64,000 nt of DNA from UBA2357 sp002344625. Lineage in GTDB: Bacteria; Pseudomonadota; Gammaproteobacteria; Burkholderiales; Rhodocyclaceae. A program made the translations under genes and the position numbers. The stretch lies in contig CALKIH010000041.1 in NCBI GenBank assembly GCA_937995335.1, positions 186,001 through 250,000 on the forward strand, given 5' to 3'. Each line of letters begins with the position of its first letter. Position 1 is the first letter of the stretch. Below the pieces are notes generated by a model, which was not told the origin of the DNA, made no database searches, and was given only the letters and a program-made list of their open reading frames with translations. Below are positions 25,582 through 33,474 of this stretch, piece after piece.

Positions 25582-25746
25582 ATGAAACCCGTCTCCCCCT
25601 CCCACACTCACCCAGTTGGGCCGCACCCACGCATCCACCACCCCACGCGCGGCACGACGCTGACCCAGGGCGTGGGGCGCAGGCTGCTGGTCGCGGCTCC
25701 CGCGCTCGTACTGCTCTGGCTGTCGGTCCTGTGGGCACTGCAATGA
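25582..25746 (+). CDS. 54-residue His-rich small membrane protein, first gene of znu operon
   Basis: An ATG at 25582 opens a 54-codon frame. The N-terminal half contains five His residues (H8, H10, H15, H19, H20) in a Pro/Thr-rich context. The C-terminal half is a single strongly hydrophobic segment (about residues 35-53, LLVAAPALVLLWLSVLWAL). The stop overlaps the znuC start as ATGA, which implies translational coupling. This fits a one-helix membrane peptide with a metal-binding tail, but I do not recognise a family. It is the first frame after the Zur-type box. A clear Shine-Dalgarno is not evident (only a CCAGGC before the ATG), so translation remains to be shown. Confidence 0.65.
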   Translation: MKPVSPSHTHPVGPHPRIHHPTRGTTLTQGVGRRLLVAAPALVLLWLSVLWALQ

Positions 25747-26504
25747 GCAGCCACGACATCGCCGTCCATTTCGGCAATCTCACACTCGGCTACGACCGCC
25801 ATCCAGCGGTACATCACCTGTGCTGCGACATCGCGCGCGGCGCGCTGGTGGCCGTGGTCGGGCCGAATGGCGCCGGCAAATCGACGCTACTCAAGGCCCT
25901 GGCCGGAGAGCTCGAGCCCATACAAGGGCACTTCGTCCAGTCGATCGCGCGCGAGCGCACCGCCTACCTGCCGCAGCAGAGCGAGCTCGATACCGGTTTC
26001 CCGGTCACCGTGTTCGACATGGTGGCGATGGGTTTGTGGCGACATCTGGGCCCGTTCGGCGGCCTCGGGCGCAAGCTGGCGCAACGCGTCGGGGATGCGC
26101 TCGCGCGGGTCGGGCTGGGAGGCCTCGAACGGCGTCCGATCGGCGCGCTTTCGGGCGGCCAGCTCCAGCGCGCGCGCTTTGCCAGGATGATGCTCCAGGA
26201 CGCCGAACTGCTGCTGCTGGACGAACCTTTCAACGCGATCGACAGCCGCACCACCGACGACCTGATTGAGCTGATGCTGGAATGGCATCGCGAAGGCCGC
26301 ACCATCATCGCGGTGCTTCACGATCTCGACCGGGTGTACCGCCACTTTCCGCAGAGCCTGCTGATTGCGCGTGAATCGCTCGGCTTCGGCCAGACCACGG
26401 CCGTGCTGAGCGCGGAGAATCTCGCGCGCGCGCGTGTGCTCGCTCGCACTTTCGACGAGAATGCGCCGGTTTGCCAACGACATGTCGCGGAGGAGCCGGC
26501 GTGA
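25743..26504 (+). CDS. znuC: Zinc ABC transporter ATP-binding protein ZnuC
   Basis: 253-residue ATPase of the metal (Mn/Zn/Fe chelate) ABC uptake family. The Walker A motif is GPNGAGKST near residue 40. Further on are YLPQQSELDTGFP, the signature LSGGQLQRARFARMM and LLLLDEPFNAIDS. The start at 25743 overlaps the small peptide stop (ATGA), and the 3' end overlaps the permease start (GTGA). With znuB and znuA it forms a high-affinity zinc importer at the inner membrane. Zinc rather than manganese is favoured by the Zur-type box and the His-rich ZnuA. Confidence 0.93.
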   Translation: MSSHDIAVHFGNLTLGYDRHPAVHHLCCDIARGALVAVVGPNGAGKSTLLKALAGELEPIQGHFVQSIARERTAYLPQQSELDTGFPVTVFDMVAMGLWRHLGPFGGLGRKLAQRVGDALARVGLGGLERRPIGALSGGQLQRARFARMMLQDAELLLLDEPFNAIDSRTTDDLIELMLEWHREGRTIIAVLHDLDRVYRHFPQSLLIARESLGFGQTTAVLSAENLARARVLARTFDENAPVCQRHVAEEPA

Positions 26505-27382
26505 GCGCGCTCGATCCGGTGGCATTCGTGGTCGGCCCGTTCCTCGAGTTCGAGTTCATGCGCCGGGCGCTGGCCGGCTGCCTTGCGTTGGCGCTCGGCG
26601 CGACCCCGATCGGCCTGTTCCTGCTGCTGCGCCGGATGAGCCTGATGGGCGACGCGATGTCGCACGCCATTCTTCCGGGAGCCGCACTGGGCTATCTCGC
26701 TTTCGGATTGTCGCTCGGCGCGATGACGGCGGGCGGCATCGTCGCCGGCATCGTCGTGGCACTCTCGGCCGGCCTGGTGGCGCGCTCGTCGATCCTCAAG
26801 GAAGACGCCAGCCTGGCCGCGTTCTACCTGTTGTCGCTCGCCGCGGGAGTGCTGATCGTGTCGCTGCGCGGGCGCAACCTCGATCTCCTGCACGTCTTGT
26901 TCGGATCGGTCTTGTCGCTCGACGATGCATCGCTGCTGTTGATCGCGGCCATCAGCAGCGGCACCATGATCTCGCTGGCGATTCTGTACCGGCCGCTGGT
27001 CCTGGAGTGTTACGACCCGACCTTTCTGCGCGGGGTCAGCCGCTCGAGCCCAGTCGCCCATTTCGGCTTTCTGATCCTGGTGGTGCTGAATCTGGTCAGC
27101 GGTTTTCATGCGCTCGGCACCCTGATGGCAGTCGGCATCATGATCCTGCCCGCCGCATCGGCACGGCTGTGGGCCAGGACGCTCCCTGCCATGTTGTCGG
27201 TCGCGGCCGCGACCGCCTTTCTGAGCGGACTGATAGGTCTGCTGGCATCATTCCACGCCGATCTTCCGGCCGGCCCGTCGATCGTATTCGCCGCCGGCCT
27301 GGCCTACCTGGTTTCGCTCATCCTGTCGCCCGGCGGGCTGTTGGGCGCCAGGCTCTATCGACGCGCCCACCTCGAATTCTGA
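26501..27382 (+). CDS. znuB: Zinc ABC transporter permease ZnuB
   Basis: 293-residue ABC-3 family permease with about eight hydrophobic segments. RMSLMGDAMSHAILPGAALGY and the late GTLMAVGIMILPAASARLWA are the conserved family blocks. I start it at GTG 26501, with GGAGGAG ending 5 bases upstream and its GTGA overlapping the znuC stop. It conducts the metal ion delivered by ZnuA. znuA begins 36 bases downstream. Confidence 0.93.
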   Translation: MSALDPVAFVVGPFLEFEFMRRALAGCLALALGATPIGLFLLLRRMSLMGDAMSHAILPGAALGYLAFGLSLGAMTAGGIVAGIVVALSAGLVARSSILKEDASLAAFYLLSLAAGVLIVSLRGRNLDLLHVLFGSVLSLDDASLLLIAAISSGTMISLAILYRPLVLECYDPTFLRGVSRSSPVAHFGFLILVVLNLVSGFHALGTLMAVGIMILPAASARLWARTLPAMLSVAAATAFLSGLIGLLASFHADLPAGPSIVFAAGLAYLVSLILSPGGLLGARLYRRAHLEF

Positions 27383-27417
27383 CCCACCCGCTCACGCACC
27401 CGACCAAGGCAACGACC

Positions 27418-28371
27418 ATGCCCGACCGCCCCCCCCGCTTGCTGCCAGCCCCGTTACTCGGGCTGATCGCGGCACTGGCGCTGATCATCGCCAGCGCAGC
27501 CGCGCCCGTTCATGCCGGCGACATCAAAGTGGTTGCAAGCTTCAGCATTCTCGCCGACCTAGTCGGCGAGGTCGGCGGAGACCGAGTCAGCGTCACGAGC
27601 CTGGTGAAAGCCGACGAAGATGCGCACGGCTATCAACCCAAGCCGTCGGACAGCCGCCTTCTGCGCGATGCGCACCTCGTCGTTGCCAACGGACTGGGTT
27701 TCGACACCTGGATCCAGCGGCTTGGCGCGGCCGCAAGCAAGGACGACAAGCTGGTCATCGCCAGCGACGGCATCGTACCGCTCGAATCGGAGCATACCCA
27801 CGGCGCAGATCACGCCGGGCACGACCATGGCGCGCTCGACCCCCATGCCTGGCAGGACGTCTCCAACGCGCGTGTCTATGCGGCCAATATCGCCAAGGCC
27901 CTCGCCGCCGCCGATCCCGCCCACGCGAACGACTACCGGGCCAATCTTGCGCGCATCGACAAGCAGCTCGAAGAGCTCGACCACGAGATCCACGCCGCGA
28001 TGGCGGCGCTACCCGAAAACCGCCGCACCATCGTCACCTCGCACGAAGCATTCGCGTACTTCGGCCGCGCCTACGACATTCGACTGTTGGCCGCATCCGG
28101 CGTGAGCACCAGTGCCGAACCCTCGGCCGCCGGCATCGCTCGCCTGATCCGCCAGATCCGGCGCGAAAAGGCCGCTGCGGCGTTCCTGGAAAACATCAGC
28201 GATCCCCGCGCAATCGAGCGTATCAGCAAGGAAAGCGGCGCAAGCATCGGCGGCACGCTCTATTCGGATGCGCTGTCGGGTGCCGACGGGCCGGCCCCCA
28301 CCTACATCGCGATGATGCGCCACAACCTTGAAACGCTGATCAAGGCATTGTCAGCACCACGAACACCCTGA
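27418..28371 (+). CDS. znuA: Zinc ABC transporter substrate-binding protein ZnuA
   Basis: 317-residue periplasmic metal-binding protein of cluster A-I. The signal peptide spans about 1-33 (PVHA-G). Metal-ligand candidates are H70 in DAHGYQPKPSD, H143 in LDPHAWQD, a later His in TSHEAFAYFGRAY and an Asp in TLYSDALSG. A His/Asp-rich loop at about 126-137 (HTHGADHAGHDH) is a hallmark of zinc rather than manganese binding proteins. It is the last gene of the rightward zinc operon. Confidence 0.95.
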   Translation: MPDRPPRLLPAPLLGLIAALALIIASAAAPVHAGDIKVVASFSILADLVGEVGGDRVSVTSLVKADEDAHGYQPKPSDSRLLRDAHLVVANGLGFDTWIQRLGAAASKDDKLVIASDGIVPLESEHTHGADHAGHDHGALDPHAWQDVSNARVYAANIAKALAAADPAHANDYRANLARIDKQLEELDHEIHAAMAALPENRRTIVTSHEAFAYFGRAYDIRLLAASGVSTSAEPSAAGIARLIRQIRREKAAAAFLENISDPRAIERISKESGASIGGTLYSDALSGADGPAPTYIAMMRHNLETLIKALSAPRTP

Positions 28372-28433
28372 GAAACCGCCCAGCCCGCGGGGGCGGAACC
28401 AGCAGCCGCTGGCAACAGCGGGCTCGGCGCGAT

Positions 28434-29054
28434 TCAGGCTTTCGACGACGCCGCAAGCAAGGCCCCGGCCGAGACGAACATGCCGCCAAAGATCCGGTTC
28501 TGCATCCTGATCATGCCCGGATCGTGCAGCCACACCCGACAACGCCCGGCCAGCAGCGCGTACGCGGACATCACCAGCAGGTCCACCGTCACCATCGTTA
28601 CCGCGATGATCGCGAACTGCGGCAGTTGCGGCAGATTCGCGGTCACGAACTGGGGCACGAGCGCGACCATGAAGATCAAGGCCTTGGGGTTGGTCAGGTT
28701 CACCAGCAGGCCCTGCAGAAACAAGCCGCCGCGCCGCCGCGGCAGGGCGCTCCCCTCATCGAGTTCTTCGACCGGTGCCCGCCACTTGCTGACGCCGAGA
28801 TACACGAGATATCCGGCACCGACGACCTTCAGGGCCAGAAACGCCCCGCTCGAGGCGGCAAGCAGCGCCCCCAGACCGAGCCCAACCACCAGGAGTTGCA
28901 CCAGCAATGCCGCTTCGAGCCCGATGATTGCGCGCAGTGCATTGGCGTAGCCGTACCGGAGCCCGGTGGCAATGCTCAGAACCGCCCCGGGGCCCGGCGT
29001 AACTGCGATCACGACCGCCGCCACCAGAAATGCCAACCAGATGTTGATGTCCAT
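28434..29054 (-). CDS. LysE/RhtB family amino acid exporter
   Basis: 206-residue inner membrane exporter with about five or six hydrophobic segments. The N-terminal signature VTPGPGAVLSIATGLRYG is that of the LysE/RhtB family, and GLLVNLTNPKALIFMVALVPQF is the second conserved block. The substrate cannot be told from sequence; homologues export homoserine, threonine or branched-chain amino acids. It starts at ATG 29054 and lies 16 bases downstream of the TauE-type gene on the same strand, so they may be cotranscribed. Confidence 0.92.
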   Translation of the reverse strand: MDINIWLAFLVAAVVIAVTPGPGAVLSIATGLRYGYANALRAIIGLEAALLVQLLVVGLGLGALLAASSGAFLALKVVGAGYLVYLGVSKWRAPVEELDEGSALPRRRGGLFLQGLLVNLTNPKALIFMVALVPQFVTANLPQLPQFAIIAVTMVTVDLLVMSAYALLAGRCRVWLHDPGMIRMQNRIFGGMFVSAGALLAASSKA

Positions 29055-29070
29055 GTGTGAACCTATGCGA

Positions 29071-29877
29071 TCAGCCAAACAAGGTGTGGAGCATCTTTGC
29101 GCACAGCAGCAGCAATACCGCCGCAAAGATCTTCTTCAGTGTCGCCACCGGCAGGCGATGCGCCAGGCGCGCACCGAGCGGCGCGGTCACGACGCTCACC
29201 GTGCCGATCAGAATCAGCGCAGGCAGATACACGAAACCGAGGCTGAAGGCGGGCAGATCCGGCGCCTGCCAGCCATTCACCAGGTAGCCCACGGTGCCGG
29301 CCAGCGCGATCGGCAGACCGATCGCGCTTGAGGTACCGATCGCATTGTGCACCTTGACATTGCACCAGGTCATGAACGGCACCGACAACGAACCACCGCC
29401 AATCGCAACCAGCGCCGACACCCCGCCGATGCCCACACCGACCGCGCCCATGCCGATCGCGCCGGGCAACGCGCGCGAAGGCTTGGGCTTGACGTTGGCC
29501 AGCATCTGCAGCGCCACGTAGGCCATGAAGCACGCGAAGAAGATCGCCAATGGCGCCGATGCCACCCGCGACGCGATGAAGGTCGCCCCGAAGGTGCCCA
29601 CCAGGACGCCGGGCGTGATCCGGCGCACGACGTCCCAGAGAACCGCGCCGTGCTTGTGGTGCGCGCGCAGACTCGAAACCGACGTCATGACGATCGCGGC
29701 CATCGAGGTGCCCAGCGCGAGGTGCACGACGCTGTCGCGCGCAAACCCTTGGGCGACGAAAAGCGTCGTGAGCACCGGCACCATGATGCCCCCCCCGCCC
29801 ACGCCCAGGAGGCCGGCGAAAAAGCCGACGAATGCGCCAAGCAGCGGGTAGCTTATCCACCAGACATCGAAAACCAT
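29071..29877 (-). CDS. TauE/SafE family sulfite/anion exporter
   Basis: 268-residue membrane protein with about eight hydrophobic segments in two repeats. GFFAGLLGVGGGGIMVPVL and GVSALVAIGGGSLSVPFMTW are the paired TauE/SafE signatures. Members export sulfite, sulfoacetate or related anions; the substrate here is undefined. The ATG at 29877 has AAAGGG 7 bases upstream. A TTG two codons earlier is too close to that site. The strong bidirectional stem-loop at 29902-29942 separates it from 6S RNA. Confidence 0.92.
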   Translation of the reverse strand: MVFDVWWISYPLLGAFVGFFAGLLGVGGGGIMVPVLTTLFVAQGFARDSVVHLALGTSMAAIVMTSVSSLRAHHKHGAVLWDVVRRITPGVLVGTFGATFIASRVASAPLAIFFACFMAYVALQMLANVKPKPSRALPGAIGMGAVGVGIGGVSALVAIGGGSLSVPFMTWCNVKVHNAIGTSSAIGLPIALAGTVGYLVNGWQAPDLPAFSLGFVYLPALILIGTVSVVTAPLGARLAHRLPVATLKKIFAAVLLLLCAKMLHTLFG

Positions 29878-29901
29878 CTGCAAACCCTTTCGGAGCGAAC
29901 C

Positions 29902-29942
29902 AAAAAAGAGAGGCGCGGAAACATCCCGCGCCTCTCTTTTTT
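29902..29942. terminator. Strong 17-bp bidirectional rho-independent terminator
   Basis: AAAAAAGAGAGGCGCGG at 29902-29918 pairs perfectly with its reverse complement at 29926-29942 across a 7-base loop. The flanking A6 and T6 tracts make it work on both strands. On the minus strand it lies immediately after the 6S RNA gene and before tauE, so its most likely job is to end the 6S transcript. Confidence 0.92.
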
Positions 29943-29944
29943 GG

Positions 29945-30120
29945 CCCCCCGCCTGTGCCGTCTCCGCCGGGCATCCTGAACCTGGGGTTCAGGGAGGTCG
30001 CTTTCCTTCCGCATCAGGCTCACCCGGCTAGGGGCGGGCACACCAACGGTTTGATGGTCTGCAACCAAGTCTCTCGACATTGGTTCAAGGAATCTACGAC
30101 TTCAACAAACACGGCAGGGG
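29945..30120 (-). ncRNA. ssrS: 6S RNA (ssrS)
   Basis: About 176 bases on the minus strand between zapA and the strong terminator, the standard location of ssrS in proteobacteria (zapA-ssrS). Read on the minus strand it starts near CCCCTGCCGTGTTTG and ends near CACAGGCGGGG, complementary ends that form the closing stem. Family-like blocks inside are TTCCTTGAACCAATG, GCCTGATGCGGAAGG and CTGAACCCCAGGTTCAGG. 6S RNA mimics an open promoter and sequesters sigma-70 RNA polymerase in stationary phase. Ends are approximate, set by the helix and the terminator. Confidence 0.87.
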
Positions 30121-30146
30121 ATTGATCGTTTGGAACGCTGCGCCGG

Positions 30147-30449
30147 TCAGAAGAGCTTTTCCTGCTGAGCCAGGATGCCGTCCAGTCGCGCATTCACGAG
30201 TCCGATTCTACGCTTCATCGCCGGCATGTCAAACCCGCCGGCGCGCTGAAACTGCAGAAACTCATGGGTGATATTCAGCGCCGTCATGACCGCCAGCTTT
30301 TCGCTGGAGGCGCCTGTCCTATCGGCCAACTCGCGCAACTTGCCATCCAGGTAACGAACCGCCTCGAGCAGACCGTCCCGGTCTTCCGGCTTGCAGGCGA
30401 CCCGATACTCCTTGCCGAAAATATTGATGTCGAGCGTATCGTTTGACAT
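30147..30449 (-). CDS. zapA: Cell division protein ZapA
   Basis: 100-residue FtsZ-ring-associated protein. The N-terminus (TLDINIFGKEYRVACKPED) and the following YLDGKLRELADRTG match ZapA. AVMTALNITHEFLQFQ leads into the C-terminal coiled coil. ZapA crosslinks FtsZ filaments. It starts 1 base after the stop of the small coiled-coil gene and is followed by 6S RNA on the same strand. Confidence 0.93.
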   Translation of the reverse strand: MSNDTLDINIFGKEYRVACKPEDRDGLLEAVRYLDGKLRELADRTGASSEKLAVMTALNITHEFLQFQRAGGFDMPAMKRRIGLVNARLDGILAQQEKLF

Positions 30450-30450
30450 G

Positions 30451-30645
30451 TCAGGCTTCCGGCAATTTTTCGAGCACGCTTTCGAGCCTCTCGATCGCCA
30501 GGCTCAACTTGCCGGCGAGGCGGTGATTTTCGGCTTCGAGCGTGGCAACGCGCGTACGCAATGTGCGCAACTCGAGCCTGCCCGCTTCGAACAGGCCGAT
30601 GAGCTGTTCGAGCTGGCTTTCCAAGCGGGTGATTTCAGCGTCCAT
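30451..30645 (-). CDS. TIGR02449-type small coiled-coil protein (ZapB-like)
   Basis: 64-residue, almost entirely helical protein with heptad-like spacing of Leu (ITRLESQLEQLIGLFE, LRTLRTRVATLEAEN). It belongs to the small TIGR02449 group encoded just upstream of zapA in many Beta- and Gammaproteobacteria. A role in division, similar to ZapB, is inferred from size, coiled coil and its 1-base spacing from zapA. No direct functional motif is visible. Confidence 0.85.
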   Translation of the reverse strand: MDAEITRLESQLEQLIGLFEAGRLELRTLRTRVATLEAENHRLAGKLSLAIERLESVLEKLPEA

Positions 30646-30699
30646 GGGGCGATAGTAGTGGGCGCCCCGCGACCGGTCAAGCCAGCCGCGGAGCGGGGT

Positions 30700-32556
30700 T
30701 CAGTGGGGATGCTGCACCTGGGTCACATCCCGGACCGCACCGGTATCCGCGCTGGTCGTGAGCGCCGCATAGGCCTGCAGCGCGGCCGACACGACACGGA
30801 CGCGCGTGGCGGGCTGCCACGCCTTGGCGCCGCGGGCCACCATCGCTGCCCGGCGGGCTTCCAGTTCGGCAGGCGCGATCGCGAGGTGGATGCTGCGACG
30901 CGGAATATCGATCTCGATCGTGTCGCCCTCTTCGATCAACGCGATCGCACCGCCACATGCGGCCTCGGGTGACGCATGGCCTATCGACAGGCCCGAGGTT
31001 CCGCCCGAGAAACGACCGTCGGTCAGCAACGCGCAGGCCTTGCCCAGGCCCTGGGACTTGAGATAGCTGGTCGGGTAGAGCATCTCCTGCATCCCCGGCC
31101 CCCCCTTGGGGCCTTCATAGCGAATCACCACGACGTCGCCGGCAACGACGCGGTCGCCAAGGATGGCCTCGACCGCATCTTCCTGGCTTTCGAAGACGCG
31201 CGCGCGCCCGGAGAAAGTCCAAATCGACTCGTCCACCCCGGCGGTCTTGACGATGCATCCTTTCTCGGCGATGTTGCCGTAGAGGACTGCCAACCCGCCA
31301 TCGGCACTGAAGGCGTTCGCACGATCGCGGATGACGCCCGCGGTGCGGTCCATGTCGAGCGCGCTCCAGCGACGATCCTGCGAAAAAGCCTGCTGGGTCG
31401 GCACCCCGCCGGGAGCGGCCTTGTAAAACTCGAACACCGAATTGTCGTGCGCCTGCATCACATCCCAGTTGCGCAGCGCCTCGCGCATGGTCTTGCTGTG
31501 TACGGTGGGCACATCGGTATGCAGCAGGCCGGCACGATCGAGCTCGCCCAGAATGGCCATGATCCCGCCGGCACGATGAACGTCCTCGATGTGCACATCC
31601 GGCACGGCCGGCGCGACCTTGCACAGACATGGCACCTTGCGCGAAATGCCGTCGATGTCCTTCATCGTGAAGTCGACCCCGGCCTCTTTGGCCGCGGCGA
31701 GCAAGTGGAGCACGGTATTGGTCGAGCCGCCCATCGCGACGTCGAGCGCAACCGCATTCTCGAACGCGCGATAAGAAGCGATGCTGCGCGGCAGCACCGA
31801 GTCGTCGTCCTTCTCGTAATAGCGCCTGGCCATGTCGACGATGGTGCGCCCAGCCTTGCGAAACAGTTGCTCGCGATCGGCATGGGTGGCCAGCACGGTG
31901 CCATTGCCCGGCAGCGACAAGCCGAGCGCCTCGGTGAGGCAGTTCATCGAGTTCGCCGTAAACATGCCGGAGCACGAGCCGCAAGTCGGACAGGCAGAAC
32001 GCTCGATCTCGGCCACCTCTTCGTCGGAACAGGTCTTGTCCGCGGCCTTGACCATCGCATCGACCAGGTCGATCGAGAACACCTTGGCCTCCCACTTGAC
32101 CTTGCCCGCCTCCATCGGTCCGCCCGACACGAAGATCGCCGGCACGTTGAGACGCAGCGCGGCCATCAACATGCCCGGCGTGATCTTGTCGCAATTCGAG
32201 ATGCATACCAGCGCGTCGGCCGTATGCGCGTTGACCATGTATTCGACGCTGTCCGCGATGAGGTCGCGCGAAGGCAGCGAATACAGCATGCCGCCATGGC
32301 CCATCGCGATGCCGTCGTCGACGGCAATGGTGTTGAATTCCTTGGCGACACCGCCGGCGGCCTCGATTTCGCGGGCGACCAGTTGCCCGAGGTCCTTGAG
32401 GTGCACATGGCCCGGCACGAACTGGGTGAAGCTGTTGGCGACCGCGATGATCGGTTTTTCGAAATCACCGTCCTTCATGCCGGTGGCCCGCCACAAGGCG
32501 CGGGCACCCGCCATGTTGCGGCCGGCGGTGGAGGTTCGCGAACGGTACTGGGGCAT
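30700..32556 (-). CDS. ilvD: Dihydroxy-acid dehydratase
   Basis: 618-residue Fe-S dehydratase in isoleucine, valine and pantothenate synthesis. MPQYRSRTSTAGRNMAGARA is the canonical start. Cluster-ligand cysteines lie in CISNCDKITPGM and ACPTCGSCSGMFTANSMNC, and GRFSGGTSGLSIGHASPEA is the C-terminal block. The ATG at 32556 has GAGGAC upstream; a longer frame to 32613 adds 19 unrelated residues. It is divergent from yceH. The length and cysteine pattern match the [4Fe-4S] (E. coli) type. Confidence 0.98.
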   Translation of the reverse strand: MPQYRSRTSTAGRNMAGARALWRATGMKDGDFEKPIIAVANSFTQFVPGHVHLKDLGQLVAREIEAAGGVAKEFNTIAVDDGIAMGHGGMLYSLPSRDLIADSVEYMVNAHTADALVCISNCDKITPGMLMAALRLNVPAIFVSGGPMEAGKVKWEAKVFSIDLVDAMVKAADKTCSDEEVAEIERSACPTCGSCSGMFTANSMNCLTEALGLSLPGNGTVLATHADREQLFRKAGRTIVDMARRYYEKDDDSVLPRSIASYRAFENAVALDVAMGGSTNTVLHLLAAAKEAGVDFTMKDIDGISRKVPCLCKVAPAVPDVHIEDVHRAGGIMAILGELDRAGLLHTDVPTVHSKTMREALRNWDVMQAHDNSVFEFYKAAPGGVPTQQAFSQDRRWSALDMDRTAGVIRDRANAFSADGGLAVLYGNIAEKGCIVKTAGVDESIWTFSGRARVFESQEDAVEAILGDRVVAGDVVVIRYEGPKGGPGMQEMLYPTSYLKSQGLGKACALLTDGRFSGGTSGLSIGHASPEAACGGAIALIEEGDTIEIDIPRRSIHLAIAPAELEARRAAMVARGAKAWQPATRVRVVSAALQAYAALTTSADTGAVRDVTQVQHPH

Positions 32557-32688
32557 GCTGTCCTCGACTGTTGTAGGGCTGAGGCCGGCTGAACGCGCGG
32601 CGATCGATTGCATCGAATCCGCAATTCTAACCGAAGCCCAACGGCGAGTCGGCTATCATTGCCGCTTTGTTGATCTGAGGGTAAGCCG

Positions 32689-33387
32689 ATGACCGAACCC
32701 GCATCGGGTGAACAGACTCCCGACGTCGATGAAGGTTTCGACCTGGATCCGATCGAGATCCGCGTTCTGGCCGTGTTGATCGAGAAGGCGTTCGTGACAC
32801 CGGACAACTACCCGTTGTCCGTCAATGCGATCCTGACCGGCTGCAATCAGCTCACCGGCCGGGAGCCGGTCATGGCCTTGTCCGAACCCGAGATCCGCGA
32901 CGGCCTCGGCCGGCTGCTCGGCCGCAAGCTGATATCGCAGCGCGACCAGGCCAGCGCCCGCGTCCCCAAGTTCGAACATCTGGTGCGCCTGCGCCACTCG
33001 CTGCCACCGGCCGAGCAGGCGGTGCTCGCAGTGCTGATGTTGCGCGGCCCCCAGACGGCGGGTGAAATCCGCCAGCGTACCGAGCGCATGCACACCTTTG
33101 CCGACATCGAAGCAGTCGATGCAGTGCTCGAGCACCTGCAGGAAAAATTTCCGCCAATGGCCACCGCACTTCCGCGCGCACCGGGTACGAAGGAAACCCG
33201 CTTCGCACATCTCATGGGCGGGCGGCAGATGCTGGCGGCCCAGATCGAACTGCTCGGCAACCCGGCGCTCGCGCCTAGCCATGCCCGTGGACGCAGTGCC
33301 GAACTCGAGGAGGAGGTGCGCCGCCTGCGTGATGAACTCGATCAGCTGCGTGCGGATTTCGACCGGTTTCGCACCCAGTTCGAATGA
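32689..33387 (+). CDS. yceH: YceH family protein (DUF480)
   Basis: 232-residue protein with the tandem winged-helix DUF480 domain: LDPIEIRVLAVLIEKAFVTP, DNYPLSVNAILTGCNQLTGR, then LPPAEQAVLAVLMLRGPQTAGE. The C-terminus (about 205-232) is a short coiled coil, ELEEEVRRLRDELDQLR. The molecular function is unknown although the family is widespread. It stands between ilvD (divergent) and lgt (87 bases downstream). Confidence 0.92.
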   Translation: MTEPASGEQTPDVDEGFDLDPIEIRVLAVLIEKAFVTPDNYPLSVNAILTGCNQLTGREPVMALSEPEIRDGLGRLLGRKLISQRDQASARVPKFEHLVRLRHSLPPAEQAVLAVLMLRGPQTAGEIRQRTERMHTFADIEAVDAVLEHLQEKFPPMATALPRAPGTKETRFAHLMGGRQMLAAQIELLGNPALAPSHARGRSAELEEEVRRLRDELDQLRADFDRFRTQFE

Positions 33388-33474
33388 TGCGGACAGCGCA
33401 GCGAGCGGCTGGCGAAACGGCTGTCGGATCGCCCGTTTCCCCCCTGAGCCCCACCGTCTGAAAACCCGATTCCA

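Noticed and set aside
30976..32592. 538-codon open frame antisense to ilvD
   Set aside because: ilvD is unambiguous. The antisense frame has only low-complexity His/Arg-rich content.
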